Shown: positions 7,049 through 16,283 of the stretch, in pieces
Layout: each line of letters begins with the position of its first letter
Numbering within the stretch: the stretch's first letter is position 1
NCBI RefSeq assembly: GCF_002860255.1
Contig: NZ_PGVE01000088.1
Location: forward strand, 1-64,000
Reading direction: 5' to 3'
Length of the DNA: 64,000 nucleotides
DNA from: Neobacillus cucumis
GTDB taxonomy: Bacteria; Bacillota; Bacilli; Bacillales; Cytobacillaceae
Translations under genes and position numbers: made by a program
The notes under the pieces: model-generated
The model's database searches: none
Told to the model about the DNA's origin: nothing
What the model saw: only the letters and a program-made list of their open reading frames with translations

Positions 7049-9121
7049 TTACTTCAAAGAAATCTTCACCACGTCTGTCAAATATTTTGTTGTATTGTAT
7101 CCAAAAATCTCCAGCCTTTTAGGAATTACTTTTTCTCCAGGGATGTCATTATTTAACTTCATCGTTTGAACGGTAAAAAAATAACGGGGCTGCTTGATTT
7201 CTTCGTATGGGACAGTCGTATCGTTATGGTATTCCACCCCGTTTTTATCTATGAGCACTCCGTCAGAATTCATCTCCATTGAACTAGCTTCATTCTCACC
7301 CTCTTCTACAACTCGAAATTGAAGTGTCTCATATGCACGATTCTCAATTTCTTGATTGCTTATGACAACAATGGCCGGCTTTCCAACTTCCACCTTGTCG
7401 ATGGAGATGGTACTTCCTGCATATTCAAAGGTTTGAGGATATTTTTGAGAAGGATCCAGTTCGATGTTTTTTTGCTCTTCAAAAGTTAAATAAATAGAAC
7501 CGAGTTTAACGTTAACCTCTTTTGGCTTTTCACCAAAAAAAGAATCAAAGTTTGTTTGATAAGTAGTCCAATTTATGTCTTGTGGTAAATCTGCAAAAGA
7601 GCCGCCATTCAAATCAGGTTTCACTTTCTTACTATTCACTTCTAGAGAGTCAATATTGAGCATTTCTATCCTTTTTTTTGACTGGTCATTAAGAAGACTA
7701 TATTGCAAAATGGTAGTGGTTGGAGCAATGGTTAGTTGATCAAATCGAACCGGGATTCCCTCGACTTCTGTTTTTTCATCCAATGCATATTCGAGGGATG
7801 GTTGTTTTGTTACAGGGATCTCAAAGTTCCACTTCCCTGTTTTATATTCTATATTCTCATCAGCCATATAACCATTCGGATCAGTAGACTCACGATCCAA
7901 CTTCTGAATCTTTGTGATCCACAGTTTAATGGTCGCGTTATCCTTTGTGAGTGGCGGCAGACTAATCTTTCCACGATAGACATTCTTTTCTTTTTTATTG
8001 ACATCCGATTCAAGATTAGGTGGATCGTATCTTTGATTTGCCTCACTGCTCATGATTTCATGTTCATTCGCTACATACGCCCCATCATGATAATGCATCA
8101 TGTATTGATTGTCTTCTTTTGTATCTTCTATTTCATAAAAAACCATCGTTTGAACATCATCAGCAATCGCACCCTTGATTTTAATTTTCACCCCCTTGTT
8201 TTCTGCTTCGAGGTTCATCCCTTCACCCAGGCCATGTTGAAGAAAGGCACGTAATTGCTGATCTTCTTCTGTCCATGAATAGTAGAGGGTGGTAAACACC
8301 CTCGTAAAAAAACCTAAACCCATTAATAATGCGAAAATACCCGCATATATAAGTCTCTTCCTTTTACGTTTCTTGTTCTTCTGTTGCTTGTGCCTTTCCT
8401 CTTCTGCCAGCCTATCCTTGACGTTCTCCATGAAACCAGAAGGCACATGCACATCTTGAATCGTTTCAGTAAGATTTGACATAGTTAACATGACTTCCTG
8501 AAAGGTAGCCAAATCCTCCTGACATTCTTGACAATGATAAATATGTTTCTCTAAATCTATCTTTATCGACCGATCTAGAGTTCTTTCTAAATAATCGATG
8601 TAAACCTTATGATACTCCCCACAGCCATTAAAGGTGGCTCCGTATTCCAATTCTTTTCTAAGTGACTGTATACCGGAAAACAAAAGCTCTTTCATTTTTC
8701 CCACTGAAACTTGAAGAATCTTTGCCGTTTCCTCCTTAGAAAAGCCCTTTACATATGTAAGAAGCATCGCTTCTTTCTCGCACTCTTTCAATTGATCAAG
8801 TGCCTCAAATAAAACATGACGTGGTTCACTTTCCCCTGAAACTTGTATACTTCTATTATTAGAAAGCTCACGGCAGATAGGTATGAAAATGGAGGTAACA
8901 TAGGTTTCGACGGACGTTTCTCTTTTAAATCCAGGCAGTTCCTTGTGGACCTTTTTAATGGACTGATAAAATAGCTCTTCCATTTGCTGTTGATTTTTAA
9001 GATAGGACCAACCAAGTGTATAGAACGTTTGTTTATGCTGTTCGAACCATTCAACGATGGATTCCAGGTCTTTTTCTCTTATCGTAGTGATTGAAATGGA
9101 ATTCTCTTTTGCTAGGATCAT
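7049..9121 (-). CDS. Fused ECF-type sigma factor and membrane anti-sigma protein (DUF4179)
   Basis: A 690-residue chain that joins two proteins normally encoded separately. Residues 20-160 read as an ECF sigma factor: a region 2-like helix set, then region 4 ('LLTYVKGFSKEETAKILQVS'). Residues 193-200 carry the zinc anti-sigma motif H-x3-C-x2-C. A basic stretch leads to one membrane helix (about 257-277). The outer 410 residues include DUF4179-type sequence. Release of the sigma part would need proteolysis or a conformational change. The gene is alone, with no separate sigma or anti-sigma neighbour. No frameshift or stop splits the halves. Confidence 0.8.
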   Translation of the reverse strand: MILAKENSISITTIREKDLESIVEWFEQHKQTFYTLGWSYLKNQQQMEELFYQSIKKVHKELPGFKRETSVETYVTSIFIPICRELSNNRSIQVSGESEPRHVLFEALDQLKECEKEAMLLTYVKGFSKEETAKILQVSVGKMKELLFSGIQSLRKELEYGATFNGCGEYHKVYIDYLERTLDRSIKIDLEKHIYHCQECQEDLATFQEVMLTMSNLTETIQDVHVPSGFMENVKDRLAEEERHKQQKNKKRKRKRLIYAGIFALLMGLGFFTRVFTTLYYSWTEEDQQLRAFLQHGLGEGMNLEAENKGVKIKIKGAIADDVQTMVFYEIEDTKEDNQYMMHYHDGAYVANEHEIMSSEANQRYDPPNLESDVNKKEKNVYRGKISLPPLTKDNATIKLWITKIQKLDRESTDPNGYMADENIEYKTGKWNFEIPVTKQPSLEYALDEKTEVEGIPVRFDQLTIAPTTTILQYSLLNDQSKKRIEMLNIDSLEVNSKKVKPDLNGGSFADLPQDINWTTYQTNFDSFFGEKPKEVNVKLGSIYLTFEEQKNIELDPSQKYPQTFEYAGSTISIDKVEVGKPAIVVISNQEIENRAYETLQFRVVEEGENEASSMEMNSDGVLIDKNGVEYHNDTTVPYEEIKQPRYFFTVQTMKLNNDIPGEKVIPKRLEIFGYNTTKYLTDVVKISLK

Positions 9122-9354
9122 AAATAGGGTCCCCCCTTTCCTATCTTCACAACCTTTTGGCTGCTACTATTATCGTATTAGTTAAGATCATTCCATTTAT
9201 TACTTTCAAATATGTAAACATATGTTAAAAAATACATTATTTATCTTATAATAACATAGTTAAAAGGATACATTTCCGTAATTTGACCATCAAAGAAGGA
9301 AAAAAGCAGTGAAGTAAAGAATAGAATGAGAGGATGACGAACAGAGGTGATAAC

Positions 9355-10182
9355 ATGCTAACAAAAGAAGAATTAGCTTCTATAAAAGCACTTCAAAAGG
9401 TGTGCGAACAAGACGGCGGATTCCAGCTAAAACTTAATTTTGACATGCTAGAAACTAGAAACGGAATTGAAAAGGAAGACTTTTTTCATTATGAGGAAGG
9501 CAAACTTGTCGGATTTCTTGGTCGCTATGGGTTTGGCAATAAGATAGAGCTTTGCGGAATGGTCCACCCAGATTACCGTAGAAGAGGGATCTTTACTAAA
9601 TTGCTGGATATGGGACTTGAGGAAACCAAGAAACGAAACATTCAAACGATTTTGTTAAATGCCCCCACTGACTCTCAAGCCGCGAAAGAATTTTTAAAAA
9701 ACATTCCTTGTACCTTTGCGGTCGCAGAATATCAAATGAAGTGGCAGAAAACAGAGTTAACCGAAGACCCTTCCGTTTCACTTAGACTTTCTGCGACAAA
9801 GGAGGACCTAGAAGCAGCGATTCAGCTGGAAGTTTTGGCCTTTGGATTTAATGAAGATGAAGCTCGTGAGTTTAATAATCGAATCAGGGAAAACAACACC
9901 GAACAAAATTTCATTATTGAAGCTAACGGGATAACGGCTGGAAAAATGCGCGTTGCAGAATCAGATGGAGAAGCTTGGATTTATGGGTTTGCGGTTTTTC
10001 CTGAATTGCAAGGAAAAGGCATAGGCAGAAGAGCTCTATCTAGGATTGTCAAAATGGAGGACCAAAAAGGTTTGTCTGTTTTCCTAGAAGTAGAGGCGAA
10101 AAATGCCCATGCCCTTAAGCTCTATGAATCATGTGGATTCAGAACCTACCATTCTCAAGATTATTATGAATATCAAAGATAG
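9355..10182 (+). CDS. Tandem-GNAT N-acetyltransferase
   Basis: 275 residues with two GNAT folds. The first has 'VHPDYRRRGIFTKLL' near residue 75. The second has 'VFPELQGKGIGRRALSRIV' near residue 220 and the ending 'NAHALKLYESCGFRTYHSQ', which is the better-preserved acetyl-CoA site. The substrate cannot be told. ATG at 9355 is chosen because GAGGTG lies 6-7 bases upstream; the in-frame ATG at 9334 has its purine-rich stretch too close. Confidence 0.82.
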   Translation: MLTKEELASIKALQKVCEQDGGFQLKLNFDMLETRNGIEKEDFFHYEEGKLVGFLGRYGFGNKIELCGMVHPDYRRRGIFTKLLDMGLEETKKRNIQTILLNAPTDSQAAKEFLKNIPCTFAVAEYQMKWQKTELTEDPSVSLRLSATKEDLEAAIQLEVLAFGFNEDEAREFNNRIRENNTEQNFIIEANGITAGKMRVAESDGEAWIYGFAVFPELQGKGIGRRALSRIVKMEDQKGLSVFLEVEAKNAHALKLYESCGFRTYHSQDYYEYQR

Positions 10183-10212
10183 TTAATGATAAGAGCCTTT
10201 TTATGTCCTCAC

Positions 10213-10989
10213 TTAAAAAAGGCTCTTCATCTTTTTCGTCACTTCATCAGCAGCCTGTTGCACTTGTTTCGTTAATTTAGGAATCGTACGATCATTGATC
10301 CTGCTGGCCGGACCAGCAATACTAACAGCGGCCATTATATGGCTTTTTCTATTCAGGACAGGAGCTGCTATTGATACTACACCTTCATGCAATTCTTCCT
10401 TACTAACCGCAAATCCTTTCATTTTTATTGTATGTAGTAAATCCTTTAACTTACTGGAATCTGTTATGGTTTTTAAAGTATACGAGGAAAGTCCCCTATC
10501 AATTACCCGTTCAATTAATGAATCCTTTTGGAATGCTAACAAAACTTGTCCTGTACTCGTACAATGAAGCGGATTTTTCCTTCCTGCATGTGAGAGTAAA
10601 TGAACAGGATGAGTACTTTCAATTTTAAGAAGATACAAAACCTGTTCATCCTTACATATCGCAATATGAGCCGTTTCACCCGTTCTTTCTGCTAGTTTTT
10701 CTATTATCTCTATGGACAAATGATAGAGATTTTCTTTTTTTAGGAGTGTATGGCCAAAAGCCAAAACAGATGCCGCAAGCCGATAAGATTTAGAAGCTGA
10801 ATCTCTTACAATAAATCCTTCCACCATCAATGTATGAACTAACCGAAAAGCCGTACTCGGTCCAATTTCTAATTTACCTGCAATATCCTCTAACTGTATT
10901 TCAGGTTTTTCCACAGAAAATAACTGGAGAAGACGCAGGGCATTTCTAAAGGAAGAGTATTGATAACTATTTATGGCAGGATACCTCAA
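10213..10989 (-). CDS. IclR-family regulator (second of a pair)
   Basis: A 258-residue regulator. Residues 10-70 form the N-terminal winged helix-turn-helix ('LEDIAGKLEIGPSTAFRLVH'). The C-terminal effector domain shows 'GETAHIAICKDEQVLYLLKI', 'CTSTGQVLLAF' and 'GVVSIAAPVLNRKSHIMAAV'. It overlaps the upstream IclR gene by 4 bases (ATGA-type coupling), so the two are co-translated. Divergence from pobA suggests control of aromatic-acid catabolism, as PobR proteins do, but no operator was identified. Confidence 0.9.
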   Translation of the reverse strand: MRYPAINSYQYSSFRNALRLLQLFSVEKPEIQLEDIAGKLEIGPSTAFRLVHTLMVEGFIVRDSASKSYRLAASVLAFGHTLLKKENLYHLSIEIIEKLAERTGETAHIAICKDEQVLYLLKIESTHPVHLLSHAGRKNPLHCTSTGQVLLAFQKDSLIERVIDRGLSSYTLKTITDSSKLKDLLHTIKMKGFAVSKEELHEGVVSIAAPVLNRKSHIMAAVSIAGPASRINDRTIPKLTKQVQQAADEVTKKMKSLF

Positions 10990-11777
10990 TATAGCGTCAA
11001 CTCCTTGTCAGGAATATATCCTAATCTGATTGAAACTTCATTTGCAGCCTCTAATACTCTTTCTGTAAACCTATTAATTTTATTATTTTGAATCCGATCC
11101 CGTGTTCCAACTACGCTGACCGCTGCTACCACTTCTTCCGTATAATCCCTTACTGGAGCTGCAATACTTACGGAATTCTCATGCATCTCATCAATACAGA
11201 TAGAGTACCCTTGTTTTTTTATTTGGATTAATTGAGATTTTAATTGATCTGGGTCTGTCTCGCTGTTAGGTCCCATACGGGGAAGTCCTTCAGCAAGGAT
11301 GCTTTCGATAAAATTCTTATTGTGAAAAGCTAATAAAATTTTGCCAGAACTTGTACAAGTTAACGGGTTCCTTTTTCCAATCGAAGACAAAAGCGGGACA
11401 GGATTCTTGCATTCTATTTTATGGACATAGGTAACTTCTTTTCCTTCTAATATGGAAATATGGGCTGTCTCCCCTAATTCAGATACTAAATTCTTTAATA
11501 TATCCTTCGATTCTCGATGGATTTCTAAATGCGAAGTAATTACTCCACTAATGGATAGTAACGAAAATCCAAGTCGATATTTACTTCCTTCTTTTTGTAA
11601 AAAACCTTCCATTATCAAATCAGATACTAGCCGACTAACAGTACTTTTATTCATTTGAAGCGCGTTTGCTATTTCTGTAATCCCCCAAATGGGGTTTTCT
11701 GTCGTAAATAGCTGTAAAATTCGCAGTCCATTTTGGACCGATTGTAAAACAGACGTTTTTTTATTAGTTAAGCTCAT
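10986..11777 (-). CDS. IclR-family regulator (first of a pair)
   Basis: 263 residues from the chosen start. Residues 10-65 are the winged helix-turn-helix ('ITEIANALQMNKSTVSRLVS') and the rest is the IclR effector domain ('GETAHISILEGKEVTYVHKI', 'CTSSGKILLAF'). An upstream ATG at 11798 is in frame, but CGAGGT is spaced for the ATG at 11777. It is 114 bases from pobA and transcribed away from it. Two IclR paralogs in tandem could form hetero-oligomers or answer different effectors; the sequence does not decide. Confidence 0.9.
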   Translation of the reverse strand: MSLTNKKTSVLQSVQNGLRILQLFTTENPIWGITEIANALQMNKSTVSRLVSDLIMEGFLQKEGSKYRLGFSLLSISGVITSHLEIHRESKDILKNLVSELGETAHISILEGKEVTYVHKIECKNPVPLLSSIGKRNPLTCTSSGKILLAFHNKNFIESILAEGLPRMGPNSETDPDQLKSQLIQIKKQGYSICIDEMHENSVSIAAPVRDYTEEVVAAVSVVGTRDRIQNNKINRFTERVLEAANEVSIRLGYIPDKELTLY

Positions 11778-11857
11778 AAAAATACCTCGTTGTTTCATAT
11801 ATAAGAAGTTAACACTATAATTCAGAATATTTTAATTATATTATATCTTTATAAAAA

Positions 11858-11871
11858 ATAAAACGCTTTCA
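11858..11871 (+). promoter_or_regulatory. CcpA cre-like site before pobA
   Basis: ATAAAACGCTTTCA matches the cre consensus TGWAANCGNTNWCA at 12 of 14 positions. It lies just upstream of the pobA ribosome binding site, a position suited to blocking elongation when preferred sugars are present. Confidence 0.45.
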
Positions 11872-11890
11872 ATTAAAGGAGCTGGAAATA

Positions 11891-13102
11891 TTGAAAACAC
11901 AAGTAGGAATTATTGGGGCTGGACCTGCTGGCCTTATCCTTGCACAACTTCTTCAACTACAAGGCATCGATTCAGTTATATTAGAGCGTAAATCACGAAA
12001 TAATATCGAGGGTACCGTAAAAGCTGGTATCTTAGAGCAAACCACGATTGATATCTTACGAGAAATTGGTGTGGGCAGTCGTATGGATCGTGAAGGTCAT
12101 TTTCATAATGGGAACTACTTTCAATTTAATGGACAAAGACGCCATATTGATTTAAAAAAATATTCTGGTGGGAAGCAAGTGGTTGTTTATCCGCAGCATG
12201 AAGCGATTATCGACCTAGTCAACGCACGCTATGAAAATGGCAAAGACATTATCTTTGATGTGGAAGATGTGACATTGCATGAAATTGATACCAACCAGCC
12301 CAAAATCAGATACTGTAAAAATGGCTTGGACGAAGAGCTTGTTTGTGATTTTATCGCAGGATGTGACGGTTTTCATGGACCAAGCCGCCATGCCATTCCT
12401 GAAAATATTAGAAAAGAACATCTTCATTTTTATCCATTTGGCTGGTTAGGAATTCTCTCCGATTCCGCGCCAGCGGCAGATGAATTAATTTATTCTAATC
12501 ATGACCAAGGGTTTGCCTTACTAAGCACACGAACCCCCACCCTGCAACGTCACTATCTTCAAGTAGACCCTTATGATGATATTGCCAATTGGTCCGATGA
12601 CCGCATTTGGTCTGAATTAACCGCACGAACCAAAACAAATGATGGCTGGCAGGTACCAGATGGACCAATTACCTCAAAAGGAATTTTTCAAATGAGGAGT
12701 TTTGTTTGTGAGACGATGCAATATGGCCGCCTCTTTATTGCGGGGGATGCCGCCCATACCGTTCCGCCTACTGGCGCCAAAGGACTCAATCTTGCCGCTA
12801 CAGATGTGAAAGTCATGTCTCGTGGAATTACTGAGTATTATCAAAAGGGCAGTACCTATATTCTTGATCGTTATTCAGAGATTTGTCTACGTCGTGTTTG
12901 GAAGGCCGAACGCTTCTCTTATTTTATGACAAGGCTTCTTCATACCAATCCAAACTATGATTCGTTTGAACGGGGTGTCCAGCTTGCAGAACTTGATTAC
13001 TATACATCTTCAGAAGCCGGATTAAGGACTATTGCGGAAAATTACGTAGGCTTGCCAATTGAATGGGAGAAAGCTGGGGACATCAAGAGTTTAATCATAT
13101 AA
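11891..13102 (+). CDS. pobA: 4-hydroxybenzoate 3-monooxygenase
   Basis: 403-residue FAD enzyme that converts 4-hydroxybenzoate to protocatechuate with NADPH or NADH and O2. Visible are the FAD-binding GAGPAG (9-14), the DG motif in 'AGCDGFHG' (159-160) and 'GDAAHTVPPTGAKGLN' (285-300). Y201, S212, R214 and R220 fall at the same positions as the substrate-binding residues of Pseudomonas PobA. The start is TTG, fixed by AAAGGA 10 bases upstream. Genes for protocatechuate ring cleavage are not in the window. Confidence 0.95.
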   Translation: MKTQVGIIGAGPAGLILAQLLQLQGIDSVILERKSRNNIEGTVKAGILEQTTIDILREIGVGSRMDREGHFHNGNYFQFNGQRRHIDLKKYSGGKQVVVYPQHEAIIDLVNARYENGKDIIFDVEDVTLHEIDTNQPKIRYCKNGLDEELVCDFIAGCDGFHGPSRHAIPENIRKEHLHFYPFGWLGILSDSAPAADELIYSNHDQGFALLSTRTPTLQRHYLQVDPYDDIANWSDDRIWSELTARTKTNDGWQVPDGPITSKGIFQMRSFVCETMQYGRLFIAGDAAHTVPPTGAKGLNLAATDVKVMSRGITEYYQKGSTYILDRYSEICLRRVWKAERFSYFMTRLLHTNPNYDSFERGVQLAELDYYTSSEAGLRTIAENYVGLPIEWEKAGDIKSLII

Positions 13103-13106
13103 AATC

Positions 13107-13146
13107 GAAAAAGGAATTTGACTCAAGAAGTCAGATTCCTTTTTTA
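13107..13146. terminator. Terminator between pobA and the convergent DUF1540 gene
   Basis: AAAAAGGAATTTGACT and AGTCAGATTCCTTTTT pair with a two-base mismatch, giving A and T flanks usable from both sides. Confidence 0.82.
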
Positions 13147-13151
13147 TAGCA

Positions 13152-13364
13152 TTAGCCTTTTTTCGATTTGAATGTTTTACAACAAGTTTCTGCTGAATGG
13201 TCAGCTCTATCTTTATGATTTTTTTCTCCTAACTCGCCAGACATTTCTGTATCATATCTCGCATGGCTATCTAGTTCAACCATAATTTTTTCAGCTGTAC
13301 ATACATTTCCTTCTCCATAAAATGTGCAGTTTGAGATCGCACAAGAAACTTCTACTTTGGGCAT
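13152..13364 (-). CDS. DUF1540 small cysteine protein
   Basis: 70 residues with the DUF1540 cysteine spacing: 'CAISNCTFYGEGNVCTAEKI' near the start and 'AETCCKTFKSKKG' at the end, with a charged linker longer than in the copy at 5147-5302. AAAGGGAGGT lies 6-7 bases before the ATG at 13364; the longer in-frame extension has no site. Metal binding by C8, C13, C22 and the CC pair is inferred from the family. Confidence 0.85.
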   Translation of the reverse strand: MPKVEVSCAISNCTFYGEGNVCTAEKIMVELDSHARYDTEMSGELGEKNHKDRADHSAETCCKTFKSKKG

Positions 13365-13557
13365 GTTCAAACCTCCCTTTTTATTACCCTTGGATATTCT
13401 ATTTTCTGCAAAAAACATTTTTTCATGCAAAGTGCCAAGAGGTCATGAATCCATGGATGGGAGGAAACGATTATTTATATTTCTACTGGTCATACATGAT
13501 ATAATAAATTGGCTTCACTTTCATTCATTAATAGTGGTCTGTATAAAGGGGATTTTT

Positions 13558-14475
13558 ATGAATAAAAAAGCATTTTCTATGGCAATGATAACGGTAATTA
13601 TATGGGGTTCCGCCTTTGCTGCCATTCGGGCTAGTTTGCAAGGTGGCTATACCTCAGGCCACTTGGTGTTATTTCGCTATATAATTGCCTCTTTGTCTTT
13701 TGTTATTTATGCACTACTTCCCGGAGTTAAATTTCAAATTCCAGCCAAGAGAGACTGGTTTAGAATTTTACTTTTGGGTTGGATCGGTATCAGCACTTAT
13801 CATATTGGTGTAACCTTTGGTTCTCAAACTGTCTCTGCAGGCACAGCAGCCATGCTTGTTGCATCTTCGCCTATTTTTACGACCATAATTGCCATGTTTG
13901 TATTAAAGGAACGGCTTGAGCTAATGGGATGGATCGGACTTTTCATTGGTTTTGCAGGAATAGCTATTATTGCTGTCGGATCAAATGATACTTTTGCTAT
14001 TTCCTCAGGAATCATCTTTGTATTAATAGCCGCATTTGCCACTTCCGTGTTTTTTGTTTTACAAAAATCGCTATTTGACCGCTATAAGCCTATAGAATTA
14101 ACTGCTTACTTTACTTGGGCTGGAACCATACCTTTTCTAGTTTTTTCACCAGGGTTAATGGATGGAATTCAGCATGCTACGCTCCAAGCTAATTTTTCCG
14201 CAATCTATGTAGGAATATTCCCGGCAGGCGTAGCTTATGTCACTTGGGCTATTGCCCTTTCATTAGGAAATGCCAGCTCTGTTTCAACTATTTTATATAT
14301 TGAGCCCGTATTTGCTATTTTAGTGGCTTGGATCTGGCTTCAGGAATGGCCAAGTCCTTTCTCGATCATTGGCGGGATTGTTACTGTCTCCGGAGTATTG
14401 CTGGTGAATATAATGGGTAGAAAAAAGAATGAAACCTTACCCACCGCCTATCATAAAAGTAAACAAAGCATGTAA
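13558..14475 (+). CDS. EamA/DMT-family transporter
   Basis: 305 residues and ten predicted membrane helices in two EamA repeats. 'VIIWGSAFAAIRASLQGGY' is the first-helix signature, and 'YIEPVFAILVAWIWLQEWPS' is the matching second-repeat motif. Such proteins export amino acids or other metabolites; the substrate is not evident. AAAGGGG lies 7 bases before the ATG at 13558. The upstream open frame overlaps the DUF1540 gene on the other strand and is not coding. Confidence 0.85.
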   Translation: MNKKAFSMAMITVIIWGSAFAAIRASLQGGYTSGHLVLFRYIIASLSFVIYALLPGVKFQIPAKRDWFRILLLGWIGISTYHIGVTFGSQTVSAGTAAMLVASSPIFTTIIAMFVLKERLELMGWIGLFIGFAGIAIIAVGSNDTFAISSGIIFVLIAAFATSVFFVLQKSLFDRYKPIELTAYFTWAGTIPFLVFSPGLMDGIQHATLQANFSAIYVGIFPAGVAYVTWAIALSLGNASSVSTILYIEPVFAILVAWIWLQEWPSPFSIIGGIVTVSGVLLVNIMGRKKNETLPTAYHKSKQSM

Positions 14476-14494
14476 AGGCCTACTGGCCTTCAAT

Positions 14495-14527
14495 GGCACT
14501 TTCCGTTAAATGGAAAGTGCCCTTTTT
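14495..14527 (+). terminator. Terminator of the EamA gene
   Basis: GGCACTTTCC (14495-14504) and GGAAAGTGCC (14512-14521) form a perfect stem followed by TTTTT. Confidence 0.9.
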
Positions 14528-14662
14528 AGTTGTTATGTCTCCTCTATATTCCTTATTATCAATTTCAGAAATAAATCATTATGATTTAATTTTTAAGCCT
14601 GTAATAACCCTCTCTTAAAACCAATATCTTTTATAAAATAGATTTGGAGTGGAGGAATAAGA

Positions 14663-16147
14663 ATGTCCATTTTCAGGATGCCATCTATGACAACAGAACA
14701 AATGCTATTAACGATTCGAAATGGTCTTGGATTATCACAAACACCCAAAAAAATTATCATTGTTGGCGCTGGTATGTCTGGCTTAGTGGCTGCCTCTCTT
14801 CTAAAGAACGCAGGGCACGAAATAACGATTCTAGAAGCAACTCAAAGAGTTGGAGGCCGTGTGTATACTTTAAGAGCTCCGTTTACAGATAATTTGTACA
14901 TGGATGTTGGAGCTATGCGCATTCCAAGTAATCATGTTTTGGCATTAGAATACATCAAAAAATACAAATTAAAAGCCAATCCTTTTTATAACACAACCCC
15001 CCACGACCTGATTTATGCAAATGGTATTAAAACAAACCTCTCTACATATCAACGAAATCCAGATATCCTAAATTATCCTGTTGCCCCTCACGAAAGAGGA
15101 AAAACGGCAGAAGAACTCCTCACAATTGCGATCAAGCCGGTAGTTGATTTCATTAGACAAAATCCCATAAAGAATTGGGAATTCGTTGTAAGAGAATTTG
15201 ATAAATATCCAATGAGCTTTTTTTTAAGAAACAATCCAGTCGGAATAAGCTTATCTTCCGGTGCGATTGAAAGCATTGAAGTCTTACTTAATCTAGAGGG
15301 ATTTCCTGAGCTTTCATTCCCTGCCATTCTTCGAGAATTAATACCTTTATTTAACCCTGACATCCATTTTTATGAAGTAGAAGGCGGGAATGACAAACTC
15401 CCGAATGCTTTTCTGCCTGAATTAAAAGAGAACCTCTACTTTGGTTACAAAATGACAAAAATTGAACAGCGTAATCATCAAGTGACCATTCATTCCACAC
15501 AAACAGTAAGTCAAAGACCACTTCAAGTTACTGGGGATCTTGCCATTATTACCATTCCTTTTTCTCTGCTTTCATTTGTGGAAATTGTACCACGTGATTT
15601 ATTTTCGCATTCTAAAAGACGTGCGATACGAGATCTCCACTATGTATCCTCCACTAAAATAGGACTTCAGTTTAAACATCGATTTTGGGAAAAGGAAGGT
15701 ATTCTAAGTGGTAAATTGATGACGGACTTACCGATCCGTTTTGCATACTATCCTAGCCACCTTATAGGCACATCTGGCTCAGGGGTAATATTAGCCAGTT
15801 ATACTTGGGAGGATGAAACTTTATCTTGGGACAATTTGCCAGAAAATGATCGAATTCGGAATGCACTGGATAATCTAGCCACAGTACATGGAAGCCATAT
15901 TTATAATCATTTTCTTACCGGTGTGTCTCACAGCTGGGGTCAATATCCATATTCTGGCGGAGCTTTCTCTATGTTTAAACCTAGTCAGGAATCAGAATTA
16001 TTTCCCCATATTCCAGCACCAGAAGGACGAGTACATTTTGCAGGTGAACATACCTCTCCCCATCCGGCTTGGGTCGAAGGTGCCATTCAATCGGGAATCA
16101 GGGTAGCACATGAGGTGAACAACCTGCCTAAGACGCTTTTTAAATAG
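14663..16147 (+). CDS. Flavin amine oxidase
   Basis: A 494-residue FAD enzyme of the monoamine oxidase / L-amino-acid oxidase family. Residues 32-52 give the dinucleotide-binding 'IIIVGAGMSGLVAASLLKNA', then 'EATQRVGGRVYT' (GG doublet). The C-terminal flavin motif 'HFAGEHTSPHPAWVEGAIQSG' is intact. It probably oxidises an amine or amino acid to imine plus H2O2; the substrate cannot be named. GGAGTGGAGGAATAAGA precedes the ATG. The 150-base upstream region holds its promoter, and it is probably a single-gene unit. Confidence 0.88.
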   Translation: MSIFRMPSMTTEQMLLTIRNGLGLSQTPKKIIIVGAGMSGLVAASLLKNAGHEITILEATQRVGGRVYTLRAPFTDNLYMDVGAMRIPSNHVLALEYIKKYKLKANPFYNTTPHDLIYANGIKTNLSTYQRNPDILNYPVAPHERGKTAEELLTIAIKPVVDFIRQNPIKNWEFVVREFDKYPMSFFLRNNPVGISLSSGAIESIEVLLNLEGFPELSFPAILRELIPLFNPDIHFYEVEGGNDKLPNAFLPELKENLYFGYKMTKIEQRNHQVTIHSTQTVSQRPLQVTGDLAIITIPFSLLSFVEIVPRDLFSHSKRRAIRDLHYVSSTKIGLQFKHRFWEKEGILSGKLMTDLPIRFAYYPSHLIGTSGSGVILASYTWEDETLSWDNLPENDRIRNALDNLATVHGSHIYNHFLTGVSHSWGQYPYSGGAFSMFKPSQESELFPHIPAPEGRVHFAGEHTSPHPAWVEGAIQSGIRVAHEVNNLPKTLFK

Positions 16148-16283
16148 AAGGAACATCTTTTTTGTAGTGCTTTAAATAACCATTTTAAAATAAATTTTTT
16201 GACATTTAGATGTTAAATATTAACATTGTATTTATGTTTAGCAAGTCTCTTGATATACTATTTTTATAGTTTTTAGTGAAAGA

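Noticed and set aside
13446..13505. 19-codon ORF MNPWMGGNDYLYFYWSYMI
   Set aside because: The AGAGGT lies one base from the ATG, too close to work, and the frame overlaps the upstream region of the EamA gene.
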